Source: Xanthomonas hydrangeae
GTDB taxonomy: Bacteria > Pseudomonadota > Gammaproteobacteria > Xanthomonadales > Xanthomonadaceae
Assembly (NCBI GenBank): GCA_905142475.1
Contig: LR990733.1
Span: 1-46,175 of the forward strand
DNA length: 46,175 nt
Direction of reading: 5' to 3'
How positions within the stretch are numbered: the first letter of the stretch is position 1; every line of letters starts with the position of its first letter. The position numbers and the translations under genes were made by a program. The notes under the pieces are model-generated. The model did not search any database. It was not told where the DNA came from and was given only the letters and a program-made list of their open reading frames with translations. Of the stretch, positions 16,065-24,091 are shown one piece after another.

Positions 16065-16789
16065 TGGCGAAAATTCACATGGTCTTGCAGGGCAAGGGCG
16101 GGGTCGGCAAGTCGGCAATCGCGGCGATCATTGCTCAGTACAAGGCGAGTAAGGGCCAGTCTCCGCTTTGCATCGACACCGATCCGGTCAATGCGACCTT
16201 CGAGGGCTACAAGGCCCTCAAGGTCCGCCGGCTCCAGATCTTGGACGGCGACGAAATCAACCCCCGCAATTTCGACACGCTCGTCGAACTCGTCGCTCCC
16301 AGCAAGGATGATGTGGTGATCGACAACGGAGCCAGCTCGTTCGTGCCGTTGTCGCACTACCTCATCACTAACCAGGTCCCGGCCCTTCTGGGAGACATGG
16401 GCCACCAACTGGTGATCCACACGGTCATCACCGGTGGCCAAGCCCTTCTGGACACCGTGAGCGGCTTTGCGCAGCTGGCGAGCCAGTTCCCGGCCGAAGC
16501 GCCGTTCGTCGTGTGGCTCAACCCGTATTGGGGGCCGATCGAGCACGAGGGGAAGGGTTTTGAACAGATGAAGGCGTACACCGCCAATAAGGCCCGCGTG
16601 TCGGCCATCATCCAGATTCCGTCGCTCAAGGAAGAAACCTACGGCCGGGATTTCAGCGACATGCTCCAAGCTCGCCAGACCTTCGATGAAGCGCTCGCGA
16701 CGGAATCCCTCACGATCATGACGCGCCAGCGGCTCAAGATCATTCGCACCCAGCTGTTCACCCAACTCGAAAACGCGGCAGTCCTATGA
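16064..16789 (+). CDS. traL: TraL, ParA/MinD-like P-loop ATPase
   Basis: 241 residues, equal to RK2 TraL. A deviant Walker A 'QGKGGVGKSAIAA' lies at residues 9-17, 'CIDTDPVNATF' follows, and 'DDVVIDNGAS' is the Walker B-like strand. These are hallmarks of ParA/MinD ATPases. Its exact task is not settled in RP4 and it is not essential for E. coli matings. It sits between traK and traM, overlapping both, so the three genes form one tight operon. Confidence 0.93.
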   Translation: MAKIHMVLQGKGGVGKSAIAAIIAQYKASKGQSPLCIDTDPVNATFEGYKALKVRRLQILDGDEINPRNFDTLVELVAPSKDDVVIDNGASSFVPLSHYLITNQVPALLGDMGHQLVIHTVITGGQALLDTVSGFAQLASQFPAEAPFVVWLNPYWGPIEHEGKGFEQMKAYTANKARVSAIIQIPSLKEETYGRDFSDMLQARQTFDEALATESLTIMTRQRLKIIRTQLFTQLENAAVL

Positions 16790-17223
16790 GCGACAAGATC
16801 GAGGATTTGATTCGGGAGATCGCGGTCAAACACGGCATCGCCGTGGGCCGGGATGATCCGATCCTGGTCTTGCAGACGATCAACGCCAGCCTCATGGCGG
16901 ACAGCGCCGCACAGCAACAGGAGATCCTGGACCGGTTCAAGGAGGAACTGGAAGGGATTGCGCATCGCTGGGGCGAGGACGCCAAGGGGAAGGCCGAGCG
17001 CATCTTGAACGCGGCGCTGGCAGCCAGCAAGGAGGGCATGGCCAAGGTGATGAAGGACAGCGCCGCCTCGGCGGCCGACGCCATCCGTCGCGAGGTTGAG
17101 GAAGTCGTGGTCAACAAGGTCAGCGCGAAGATTGCCGACGCACGCCGGCTGGCGGTGATGAATCTCATCGCCGGCGGCATGGTTCTCGCTGCGGCGGCGA
17201 TGGCCGTGTGGGCGACGCTGTAA
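16786..17223 (+). CDS. traM: TraM, membrane-anchored coiled-coil protein
   Basis: 145 residues, equal to RK2 TraM. Residues 1-110 are charged and helical with heptad-like Ala/Leu spacing. One membrane span at about 123-143 sits at the very C-terminus, so it is a tail-anchored protein. It starts in an ATGA overlap with traL. In RP4 it raises transfer efficiency in an undefined way. It is followed by a strong bidirectional terminator. Confidence 0.92.
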   Translation: MSDKIEDLIREIAVKHGIAVGRDDPILVLQTINASLMADSAAQQQEILDRFKEELEGIAHRWGEDAKGKAERILNAALAASKEGMAKVMKDSAASAADAIRREVEEVVVNKVSAKIADARRLAVMNLIAGGMVLAAAAMAVWATL

Positions 17224-17244
17224 ACGTCTGCGCGTCGCTACGAA

Positions 17245-17267
17245 AAAGCCCGGCGTCGCCGGGCTTT
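17245..17267. terminator. Bidirectional terminator between traM and kfrC
   Basis: AAAGCCCGGC / GCCGGGCTTT form a 10-bp stem with a 3-nt loop in the 47-bp gap of two convergent genes. A and T tracts flank both sides, so it can stop both transcripts. Confidence 0.9.
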
Positions 17268-17270
17268 GCT

Positions 17271-18620
17271 TTATTCGGACCCCTTGGACAAACCCAAGGT
17301 AAGGCCGCGCCCGCCGCGCTCCTGGGCTAGCTTTTTGCTTTTGTCCTGTTCCTGCTTGCGCATCAGCGCCTGGTGCCTGCGCATCGCTTCGCGCATGGAA
17401 TCCCAATCGGCCGCCAATTCGGGGTTTTCGGCGCGCATTTTGCGCGTCGCCAGTTCTTCGATCTTCGGGGAATGGATGCCCATACCCTCCTTGATTTCGC
17501 GCACTGCATCGAGGCGAGAATGCAGGGTCTGCAATCGGGCCTGTTGCTGCGCCTGTTGCTGTTGCCAGGCGGCCTTCGTGCGCGGCAGGGACAGCAATCC
17601 CGGCGCGCTGGACTGGATCTGCTGCAAGCGGGCCTGCTGCCGATCCACAAGCTGCTCTAAACGATCTTCGATCCGCTCTACCTGGTCGTGCTTCGCCTGA
17701 ACGTAGACGGCAAGAGACTGCTGGTAGGTCTGCTCGATCGGCGCGGCCTCCAACAGGGCCTGCTGCTCCGTCTGGATCTCCTGCGCCGCCTCAACCAGCT
17801 CTTCGCCGTTCGCGCCGGCGGACGGCGCTTTTACCGCTGAACCGGTTTGCCCTGGTCGCGCCGGCGCTTGAGGTCGGCCTGCGCCCACTCGATTGACTGC
17901 TTCATTTCGCGCCGCAGCGATGCGATCTCGGATTGCGTCAACGCTTGGGGCGGCTCTGAGGTGTCCGGCTTCCCCTTGGGTGAGTCTGTCGATGCCATAG
18001 CCAAAGCTCTCCTTCCAAAATGCGTCCATCACTGGACCATGTTTCTCATTGATGCCTGCAAGCATCTTCGGTTTGACGGCGAGGTCCACTGCACCTTCAT
18101 GTGCTGTCATCACAGATGCAGCCATGACTTTCCCACCTTTGTTCTCGATGTACCCACGTAACGAGGCGATCGTGCCGCCCATCGTCAATGTGTCATCGAC
18201 GACGATGTACTTCTGACCTGGAATGACCTTCCCGTCGAAAGTCGGGTTGAACGCCAGGCGGTGGTCTGACCCGGACCCGGTGCGCGCGACCTTTTCACGC
18301 TGCACTATGTCCGACTCGACCTCAAGGCCGAGTCGGTCGGCGAGAACGACGGCCATCATGGCCGGAATCTTGTTTGTCCCGGCCGCTTCAACGGCCAGGA
18401 CCGGGATGATGCGTGGCTTGTCTTCGCCGATCAACGTCTTGAGTTGGGCGATGGTGTCGTCCGTGATCAGCCGCTCAACCATGGCCAAAGCGGCCGCCGT
18501 GTCGCCTTGCTTTGCAGCTTGATACTCCGGCTCGCTGGTCAATGACCCCAAGTCACCGTTGCGAATGACTTTGGGGAAGCTCCCCCACGGGGCACGTTCG
18601 GCTCGACTAAAGCTGCTCAA
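17271..18620 (-). CDS. kfrC: KfrC-like protein: phosphoribosyltransferase-like domain plus coiled coil
   Basis: 449 residues. The start is TTG at 18620, with GGAGG at ideal distance. The N-terminal half (about 20-200) resembles a type I phosphoribosyltransferase: 'YIVVDDTLTMGGT' (140-150) is the PRPP-binding loop, and 'LAVEAAGTNKIPAMMAVVLADRLG' is the preceding substrate strand. The C-terminal half (250-430) is Gln-, Glu- and Arg-rich and predicted coiled coil (QQQQAQQQARLQTLHSRLDA). In IncP-1 plasmids KfrC follows KfrA and KfrB and aids stable maintenance together with the KfrA filament. Whether the enzyme fold is active is unknown. An OB lies just upstream. Confidence 0.85.
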   Translation of the reverse strand: MSSFSRAERAPWGSFPKVIRNGDLGSLTSEPEYQAAKQGDTAAALAMVERLITDDTIAQLKTLIGEDKPRIIPVLAVEAAGTNKIPAMMAVVLADRLGLEVESDIVQREKVARTGSGSDHRLAFNPTFDGKVIPGQKYIVVDDTLTMGGTIASLRGYIENKGGKVMAASVMTAHEGAVDLAVKPKMLAGINEKHGPVMDAFWKESFGYGIDRLTQGEAGHLRAAPSVDAIRDRIAAARNEAVNRVGAGRPQAPARPGQTGSAVKAPSAGANGEELVEAAQEIQTEQQALLEAAPIEQTYQQSLAVYVQAKHDQVERIEDRLEQLVDRQQARLQQIQSSAPGLLSLPRTKAAWQQQQAQQQARLQTLHSRLDAVREIKEGMGIHSPKIEELATRKMRAENPELAADWDSMREAMRRHQALMRKQEQDKSKKLAQERGGRGLTLGLSKGSE

Positions 18621-18633
18621 GACGCCTCCAAAT

Positions 18634-18646
18634 TTTAGCGGCTAAA
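18634..18646. promoter_or_regulatory. KorB operator (OB) between kfrB and kfrC
   Basis: TTTAGCGGCTAAA, a perfect KorB operator, touches the kfrB stop and lies 14 bp above the kfrC start. Confidence 0.85.
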
Positions 18647-18647
18647 A

Positions 18648-18995
18648 CTAACGGGAGCGCCCTCGGCTTTGCTTAATGCTGTCGGCAGACACATTGGCCT
18701 TGCCTTGGGCATCGTAGCTGATGCTTTTTGCGACCCCAATTTCAGGTACTTTATCGAAATCGGACCGGGCATGCATTACAAAACTCTTGCCCACCTGCTG
18801 ATAGACATGACTGCTGTCAGCATGGACGATCGCTCCGACACTAGCCTCCGCTTTGTTGGCCGGCTGCGCCAGGTGGATATTGTAGATCCCTGGTTTTAAA
18901 GCTCCCGCCTTGTCTACTTTCTGGTTTGTCCATGCGCCTGCGCTTTCGGTCTGGACAATGCGCTGTCCATTCATGACCAGTAGGCGGTGTTTCAT
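18648..18995 (-). CDS. kfrB: KfrB
   Basis: 115 residues from the ATG at 18995, with AGGAG ten bases upstream; the frame is open farther but crosses the terminator at 19069-19096. It has the KfrB-family pattern 'PGIYNIHLA', 'HADSSHVYQQVGKSFVMHARSDFDKVP' and 'ISYDAQGKANV'. It ends SRGRSR, like TraI. In IncP-1 the KfrABC proteins interact and support plasmid stability. It lies 137 bp after kfrA, separated by a stem-loop, and its stop adjoins an OB site. The biochemical role is not known. Confidence 0.85.
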   Translation of the reverse strand: MKHRLLVMNGQRIVQTESAGAWTNQKVDKAGALKPGIYNIHLAQPANKAEASVGAIVHADSSHVYQQVGKSFVMHARSDFDKVPEIGVAKSISYDAQGKANVSADSIKQSRGRSR

Positions 18996-19062
18996 GGTGG
19001 AGTGACTCCTAGGCGTATGCCCTTGGTGTGAACGTCTTTGATGCGCCAAAAGGGCCGAGGTA

Positions 19063-19096
19063 GAAAAAAGCCGACCTCGATGTGTCGAGGCCGGCT
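19063..19096 (-). terminator. Stem-loop between kfrA and kfrB
   Basis: AGCCGACCTCGA / TCGAGGCCGGCT form a 12-nt stem with one mismatch and a 4-nt loop, followed by six Ts on the minus strand. It probably ends most kfrA transcripts, leaving kfrB to read-through or a separate promoter. Confidence 0.75.
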
Positions 19097-19132
19097 CCCT
19101 GATGACCGGGCACGTCAAGTGAATGGGTAATT

Positions 19133-20119
19133 CTAGGTAGGATCGTTTGATTTATCAGCGCTTTTCCCTCCGTTGCTTGTATTCGTGGTGCCTTCCTGGC
19201 CCTCAGCCTTCATGACATCCATCTGGTTGCGCAGTTGCGCGAATTCCTTGCGAGCATCCTCGGCGGCCCGGCGCTGCTCATGGTGAGCCTGGCGCTCCGC
19301 GCTAACGGCGCTTTCCAGCGCCTCGATTTGGCCGCGCAGCTGAGCGGCATCCTCGCGCGCCGCGCCCGCTTCCTTACGGGCATCCTCGGCGGCCTGGCGC
19401 TGCTCCTGGTGGGCCTCTCGCTCCGCGCTAACGACGCCTTCCAGCGCCTCGATTCGGCCGCGCAGCTGAGCGGCTTCCTCGCGCGCCGCGCCCGCTTCCT
19501 TGCGGGCAGCTTCGGCCGCTTGGCGCTGCTCCTGCGCGTTGCGGTGGGCGTGATCCAACTCCGTGCGCAACTCCCGCGCCCGATGCTCGATCTCTTCCGC
19601 TCGCTGCTGTGCGACTGCCGCCCGGCTATCTGAGGCGGCAAGCGCCCCCCGCATATCTTCTATCAACCGCTCGCCCTCGGCGGCGCGATCGGCCGCACCC
19701 GCCAATTCGAGTTCCATATCCCTGATACGCGCCTGCGCCTGCTCCACTTCACGCGCCTGCGCCTCATAGGCATCAACAAGCTCCTGGCGCATCACCTCCA
19801 GTTCGGCCCGCTCCGCTTCCCAACCCGCTTGCGCTGATAGCAGCGAAGCGTTGGCCAGTTCCTGCGCCCCGTGCCACAAGACCGCCACAGCCTGATTGCC
19901 GGCCTGCTGCACGGCTTCTGGCACCTGGACAGCCACCGGTGCTACCTGAGCCGTCTTCTGCCGACGCCACTCGCGCATGCCTGCGCTCGCGTCGTTCATG
20001 TTGACACGCGCCTGGCGGCGCACAGCATCGACGGTGGGAAAAGATTCCCGGCCGAGATCCTCGAAAAGCTGATCTGCGGCAGCAAAGATCCGATCACGCG
20101 CGTCCTTAGTGATTTCCAT
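19133..20119 (-). CDS. kfrA: KfrA, coiled-coil DNA-binding maintenance protein
   Basis: 328 residues. The N-terminal domain (1-80) carries the KfrA_N pattern 'DRIFAAADQLFEDLGRESFPTVDAVRRQ', a helical DNA-binding region. Residues 95-305 form a long Ala/Glu/Arg/Gln coiled coil. Within it a unit of about 40 residues, 'EQRQAAEAARKEAGAAREEAAQLRGRIEALEGVVSAERE' and variants, is repeated three times in tandem (19240-19530). KfrA binds its own promoter and forms filaments, stabilising the plasmid. The promoter at 20149-20177 is followed by a 30-bp leader. The repeat number may set filament length. Confidence 0.93.
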   Translation of the reverse strand: MEITKDARDRIFAAADQLFEDLGRESFPTVDAVRRQARVNMNDASAGMREWRRQKTAQVAPVAVQVPEAVQQAGNQAVAVLWHGAQELANASLLSAQAGWEAERAELEVMRQELVDAYEAQAREVEQAQARIRDMELELAGAADRAAEGERLIEDMRGALAASDSRAAVAQQRAEEIEHRARELRTELDHAHRNAQEQRQAAEAARKEAGAAREEAAQLRGRIEALEGVVSAEREAHQEQRQAAEDARKEAGAAREDAAQLRGQIEALESAVSAERQAHHEQRRAAEDARKEFAQLRNQMDVMKAEGQEGTTNTSNGGKSADKSNDPT

Positions 20120-20148
20120 CGCCGGCTCCGGCAGTCTAGGTAAGAATA

Positions 20149-20191
20149 ATAATACTCTTATCGTTATTATCAGGCAAGTGTTTAGCTGAAC
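20149..20191 (-). promoter_or_regulatory. kfrA promoter with OA-like site
   Basis: On the minus strand TTGCCT, a 17-bp spacer and TATTAT. The spacer and -10 form an AT-rich inverted repeat (AATAATA...TTATTAT) suited to KfrA autoregulation. GTTTAGCTGAAC at 20180-20191 differs from the KorA operator at one base and lies just above the -35. Confidence 0.7.
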
Positions 20192-20231
20192 GACTTGTAA
20201 ATTCCTGGCGGATCACCTTGCGCAAAAGCAC

Positions 20232-20257
20232 AAAAAAAGCCCCGCATCTGCGGGGCT
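20232..20257 (-). terminator. Terminator of the korA operon
   Basis: AGCCCCGCA / TGCGGGGCT, a 9-bp stem with a 2-nt loop, followed on the minus strand by seven Ts. It separates the korA-incC-korB-orf transcript from the kfrA promoter. Confidence 0.88.
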
Positions 20258-20360
20258 GGTTAGCTCGACCTGGCTGGATCTGGACAGCTGCTACGAATCC
20301 TCGCCGTTCACCGTGCGCGCAAGAATGCTTGGTTGTCGGTATTCATTCCTGGCGTCCTTA

Positions 20361-20774
20361 TCAATCGCTTGAAGACGACTCGGCGTCGCAGGAACCACCA
20401 GAATCACTCCACCTGGTCGTGTCGGAATCGTCGGTATGTGGTGACGGATCGCAAGCGGGTTCGTTTACTGATGACCCGGCGGCGTTTGCCATGGCGTCAC
20501 CCACTAGTGCCCCGGCCAAAGATCCGCCGGCGAGATAGCCCAGGGCCGATGTCGTGACGTCATCATTCCCCCGTGCGTCCACGGACGACCATGCCGATGC
20601 TGGCGGTGGCTTGGTCAACCGCCCGGCCGGAGCGGCGCTTTGCCGCCGCTCACGGGCGATGGTGTTCAAGCGCTCACTCAGTAGCCGCTCGATGGAACGC
20701 AAGCGCACCAACATGAAAAGCGACAGCAGGAGGAAAAACAGGCCGGCCGCACCGGCGACTAGAACAAGCGTCAT
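20361..20774 (-). CDS. Small membrane-anchored protein at the korF/korG position
   Basis: 137 residues, ATG at 20774 with GAGG eight bases upstream. An N-terminal span (about 2-24) is followed by a basic helix (RLRSIERLLSERLNTIARERR), a Pro/Ala linker, a Gly/Ala-rich stretch (ALGYLAGGSLAGALVGDAMANAAG) that could be a second span, and an acidic Ser/Asp tail ending in SSSSD. It occupies the place between korB and kfrA where RK2 has korF and korG, but it does not resemble the small basic proteins known there. It is likely co-transcribed with korB. Function unknown. Confidence 0.6.
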   Translation of the reverse strand: MTLVLVAGAAGLFFLLLSLFMLVRLRSIERLLSERLNTIARERRQSAAPAGRLTKPPPASAWSSVDARGNDDVTTSALGYLAGGSLAGALVGDAMANAAGSSVNEPACDPSPHTDDSDTTRWSDSGGSCDAESSSSD

Positions 20775-20851
20775 TCTTCGGTCCTCGTTAGGTGGAACCG
20801 TTGTCTGTTTCAGACGCGGCCGGACTTGCCGGCCACGTCAGCCAATACCGC

Positions 20852-21907
20852 TTAGCCCTCGATCAAGGCGACCAGCTTCACCCCGGCCAGGCTGGCTTCA
20901 AACTCCTGACCATCATCGTCGTACTTCAACCAGGCAAAGCCTTCGGCCGGCGGCCGGCGGTTCAAGATGAGGCGGGCAGGGCGCTCGTCGTGCTCGACCA
21001 GGACGATGGCCTTTTTCAACTTCTCCGGATCTGGCCCCTTGGTCTTTCCCTTGGCGTCCGTACCGCCTTCGCCGCCTTCGCCGCCTTCGCCACCCTCGGC
21101 ATCCGTCTTGCCCGTGAATGCATCGACGGTGTTCGGATCGCGGCCCTTCTCGTCTAGGAACTCGCGCAGCAGTTTTACCGATCCGCGCGTGATCTCCTGC
21201 GTCTCGTCTTCCAGCCAGTCTTGGACTTCTGTCGGGCGCTTCTTGAAGGCGGTGACCAATTCATTCACCACCGTCACGTCGCGCACCCGCCCGGTGTTGA
21301 ACGCAGCTGCGATCGGCTCGGGCAGGTCCAGCAACGTCACATGCTGGGTGATGAATGCCGGCGACTTCCCGAGTTCCTTGGCGATCTCGCCCTTCTTCTT
21401 GCCCTTGGCCAACTCGCGGCCGATGTAATCGGCAATCTCGCGCGGCGTCAGCTCGTTGCGTTGCAGGTTCTCGATAACCTGGTCGGCTTCGTTGTAGTCG
21501 TTGTCAATGAAGCCAGGGATTTGCTTCTTCTCGGCCCACTTCGAGCCACGGAAACGCCGTGCGCCGTGGTTGATGATGAAGCGGCCGGAGCTACTGGGGT
21601 TCACCCGCACCGAAATGGGCGACTTCACGCCTCGCTCTTTGATCGTCGCGCCGATCTCCGCGATGCTTTCCGGGGAAAATCCGGGGTTGTCTTTCGTCCG
21701 CGGTTGATTGGGATCTTCGTCGATCAACTCCATGTCCAGCAGGATGGGTCCGGATGGCCCCGAATTGGCCGCAGGAGCATCCAGGAGGCCCGACAGGTCG
21801 CCGATACTGTCAAGGCCAAGGCTAGATGCCTGCGGCGCGCTCGTAGCGGCTTTCTGCGCGCCCGTGGCAGTCTTCTTATCGACAGGCTTGGTCTTTGCCG
21901 CAGTCAT
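20852..21907 (-). CDS. korB: KorB, ParB-family partition protein and global repressor
   Basis: 351 residues (RK2 KorB 358). The order is a Lys/Ala/Thr-rich N-terminus, a ParB N-domain with 'ENLQRNELTPREIADYI', and the helix-turn-helix 'KKGEIAKELGKSPAFITQHVTLLDLP' used to read OB sites. Then comes an acidic Gly/Glu linker made of GEG repeats (nt 21060-21100), and a C-terminal dimerisation domain (AIVLVEHDERPARLILNRRP). It binds the OB palindromes seen across this plasmid to repress and, with IncC, to partition. It overlaps the incC stop by four bases. The CTP-binding ParB fold is known for RK2 KorB; I infer it here. Confidence 0.97.
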   Translation of the reverse strand: MTAAKTKPVDKKTATGAQKAATSAPQASSLGLDSIGDLSGLLDAPAANSGPSGPILLDMELIDEDPNQPRTKDNPGFSPESIAEIGATIKERGVKSPISVRVNPSSSGRFIINHGARRFRGSKWAEKKQIPGFIDNDYNEADQVIENLQRNELTPREIADYIGRELAKGKKKGEIAKELGKSPAFITQHVTLLDLPEPIAAAFNTGRVRDVTVVNELVTAFKKRPTEVQDWLEDETQEITRGSVKLLREFLDEKGRDPNTVDAFTGKTDAEGGEGGEGGEGGTDAKGKTKGPDPEKLKKAIVLVEHDERPARLILNRRPPAEGFAWLKYDDDGQEFEASLAGVKLVALIEG

Positions 21908-22998
21908 TGGGAAATCTCCATCTTCAAGTAGACATAGTTGGCCAGCACCCGGACCTCTTTAATTGCCTTCCGCGCTGCGGTTTTCTTGATCTTCCAGACC
22001 GGCACGCCGGACGCCAGGGCATCGGCGATGCTGCTGCGCAGGCCGACGGCTGCGGGAATCATCATCTTGGGGTAAGCAGCATTCAACTCGGCTTGGTGGC
22101 GGATATGGCGCGGATTCCGCGCATCCACCTTGCTGGGGACCATGCCCAAGAATTGCAGCTTGGCGTTCTTCTGCCGAACGTTGGCAATGGTGGTAACCAT
22201 CTTCTTGATGCCCTGGATGCTATACGCCTCAAGCTCGATCGGCGACAGCACGAAGTCGGCCGCATAGAGCGCGGCCGCGAGGCCAACGCCAAGGGTAGGG
22301 GCGGTGTCGATCAGGCACACGTCGAACCCTTGCTGGCTGAGTGCGTCGATGCTCGCCTGGAAGCGCTGGCGGGCATCGTCCAGCGCCAATCGTTCCGCAT
22401 TGGCCAGGATTGCATCTGACTCGATCAGCGCGATGCGCGGGTCGGCCTCGCCGCCTGCCGATGCGGCAGTTTCAGGCCAACCGCCGGCCGGCACTGAGCC
22501 GAACAGCTTGCTCGCTGGCAAGCCAGTCGCGTAATCCTTCAGGGTGTACGAGGCGTTCCCTTGCGGGTCCAGGTCGATCACGGCAACCCGTAGGCCGCGT
22601 TCGAGAAAATCGAAAGCAAGGTGAACCAGCGTCGAGGTCTTGCCGACGCCGCCCTTCTGGTTTGCCGTGACCAAGGTTTTCATTGTTTGGTTTCCTGTTT
22701 CTTCTTGGCGTCCGCCTCCCACTTCCGGACGATGAACGCCTGACGCTCCGGCAGCACCGCCGTGACTCGCTCGTATCCCTCGGGGAGATTCCTGTCCTCG
22801 AACGCCACCCACACGCGATGAACCGCCTGCGAGACTGCGCCACGGGAAAGCCCTAATGCCGTCGCGAATGTCGCTTGCGGCTTCCCCTCCACAAGCACGC
22901 CGCGTGCTATTTCGATGGTCTGCGACCCCACTTCCAGCCCGTGGATTGCGTCCTGGAATTGGGCATCGGATAGCCTTTTCTTCATGGATAACACCCAT
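21904..22998 (-). CDS. incC: IncC, ParA-family ATPase (long form IncC1; short form IncC2 from 22683)
   Basis: 364 residues for the long form and 259 for the short form that starts at the ATG at 22683; both lengths equal RK2 IncC1 and IncC2. The short form begins 'MKTLVTANQKGGVGKTST', the ParA deviant Walker A. 'VAVIDLDPQGN' and 'VCLIDTAPTLG' follow. The first 105 residues of IncC1 are basic, Gly/Ser/Arg-rich, and coded in a second frame across nearly the whole of korA. IncC with KorB segregates plasmids and enhances KorB repression. The ATG of IncC2 overlaps the korA stop. Confidence 0.96.
   Translation of the reverse strand: MGVIHEEKAIRCPIPGRNPRAGSGVADHRNSTRRACGGEAASDIRDGIRAFPWRSLAGGSSRVGGVRGQESPRGIRASHGGAAGASGVHRPEVGGGRQEETGNQTMKTLVTANQKGGVGKTSTLVHLAFDFLERGLRVAVIDLDPQGNASYTLKDYATGLPASKLFGSVPAGGWPETAASAGGEADPRIALIESDAILANAERLALDDARQRFQASIDALSQQGFDVCLIDTAPTLGVGLAAALYAADFVLSPIELEAYSIQGIKKMVTTIANVRQKNAKLQFLGMVPSKVDARNPRHIRHQAELNAAYPKMMIPAAVGLRSSIADALASGVPVWKIKKTAARKAIKEVRVLANYVYLKMEISQ
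22680..22985 (-). CDS. korA: KorA, global repressor
   Basis: 101 residues, the size of RK2 KorA, from ATG at 22985. The N-terminal helix-turn-helix region is 'PQATFATALGLSRGAVSQAVHRVW'. The C-terminal dimerisation segment 'LPEGYERVTAVLPERQAFIVRKWEADAKKK' is shared in outline with TrbA and KlcB of this plasmid. KorA binds GTTTAGCTAAAC (OA) at the korA, klaA and trfA promoters and variants at kleA and klcA. It is nested in the 5' part of incC in another frame and autoregulates from the promoter at 23057-23101. A longer reading from 23057 would start inside the promoter and is wrong. Confidence 0.97.
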   Translation of the reverse strand: MKKRLSDAQFQDAIHGLEVGSQTIEIARGVLVEGKPQATFATALGLSRGAVSQAVHRVWVAFEDRNLPEGYERVTAVLPERQAFIVRKWEADAKKKQETKQ

Positions 22999-23056
22999 AA
23001 TTTGCTCCGCGCCTTGGGTTGATGATTAGCGGTGACAGCCGCCAGTGGATGAAACA

Positions 23057-23101
23057 AGTTTAGCTAAACTATTGCCTATCGTCAACCCTTTAGCGGCTAA
23101 A
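23057..23101 (-). promoter_or_regulatory. korA promoter with OA and OB
   Basis: Minus strand: OB TTTAGCCGCTAAA (23089-23101), TTGACG (-35, 23080-23085), 17-bp spacer, TAAACT (-10, 23057-23062). OA GTTTAGCTAAAC (23058-23069) covers the -10, so KorA blocks polymerase directly and KorB acts from upstream. Confidence 0.95.
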
Positions 23102-23112
23102 ATACTTGCCGC

Positions 23113-23138
23113 AAAAAAAGCCCGGCGAACCGGGCTTT
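23113..23138 (-). terminator. Terminator of the kla operon
   Basis: AAAGCCCGG / CCGGGCTTT with a 4-nt loop, followed by a run of Ts on the minus strand, 15 bp past the klaC stop. Confidence 0.88.
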
Positions 23139-23152
23139 GTCTGCCAATCTAC

Positions 23153-24091
23153 TCACGCTTTCGCGCCAGGCTCCACCGCCAGCAACGTCCGGATGCGCCT
23201 CACCCTGCTGACAAGAGCCAACGCGAGCGCAAGCAAACCGGCGGCCAGCCCGGCCAGCAAAGCGCCGATCACGCTACTGCCACCTGCTATCGCCCGCAGC
23301 CAACTCATCTTCCGCCAAGCATCATCGTAGTAGGCTTTCGCTGCTCTGCTCCGGGGAGCGCCATATGCAGCCTTTTCGATAGTGTAGGCAGCCCTCCCTT
23401 CTGGCGTAAAACCAAGCTGTACGGGCGACAGCGCCATGGCGTCGGCTGCCCTGCTAACCACCTCACGCTCGTAGGGGGGAAGAGGGGTGAGCTTGCTGTG
23501 CGACCTACTCAACGCTACTTGCGCCAAAACATAGGTTGCCCCTGGCGATCCATCGCCGCCTGGGGCAGCTACGAGCTTCACTCGTACTCGCGGGAAGTCC
23601 CCCTTCTCGACCGCCTCAAGGAAAAGCGTGCGCGCCGTGGGGGACGCCGAACCATCTGCGGAAAAGTAGCTAGTCACCGACGACGCGGCTATTAGCGATC
23701 CAAGGACCACGCCGAGCATCAAAATTTTCCGCACAACAAAACTTTCCGAACCACCAAAAACGTAGACCAGGCCAACGAACACAATTCCGCCAATGGCGAA
23801 CAGAAACACAATCGGACTAGCAAGAAAGCCTGTAATATCGGCCGACGCGCTGCTAAACGGAAGCTCAGCCTGCGTGGCGGCGCTCGGAAGCAAACTCAAC
23901 ACGCTTTCCGGCACGTCCACCTTGGCGTACGCGTCCGGCGAAACCTTATCGGTCGCCACTCCCAGCACGCCGGCCAGCAACAAGGCAAGGCCGGCAAACA
24001 GACCGAAACGCTTGCCTCGACGCTTAAGCACCAATGCGCGATTTTCTAGTGCTGCTACCTGGCCGACCACATCAGCGCTACTGGTATTCAT
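23153..24091 (-). CDS. klaC: KlaC, membrane protein of the kilA operon
   Basis: 312 residues (RK2 KlaC 317). Hydrophobic spans appear at about 28-47, 91-111, 122-142 and near the C-terminus (about 275-298). The rest is a hydrophilic domain with no motif I recognise. In RK2, klaA-klaB-klaC together are the host-lethal kilA locus, held silent by KorA and KorB, and certain mutations of it give tellurite resistance. It starts in an ATGA overlap with klaB and is the last gene before the terminator. Confidence 0.88.
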   Translation of the reverse strand: MNTSSADVVGQVAALENRALVLKRRGKRFGLFAGLALLLAGVLGVATDKVSPDAYAKVDVPESVLSLLPSAATQAELPFSSASADITGFLASPIVFLFAIGGIVFVGLVYVFGGSESFVVRKILMLGVVLGSLIAASSVTSYFSADGSASPTARTLFLEAVEKGDFPRVRVKLVAAPGGDGSPGATYVLAQVALSRSHSKLTPLPPYEREVVSRAADAMALSPVQLGFTPEGRAAYTIEKAAYGAPRSRAAKAYYDDAWRKMSWLRAIAGGSSVIGALLAGLAAGLLALALALVSRVRRIRTLLAVEPGAKA

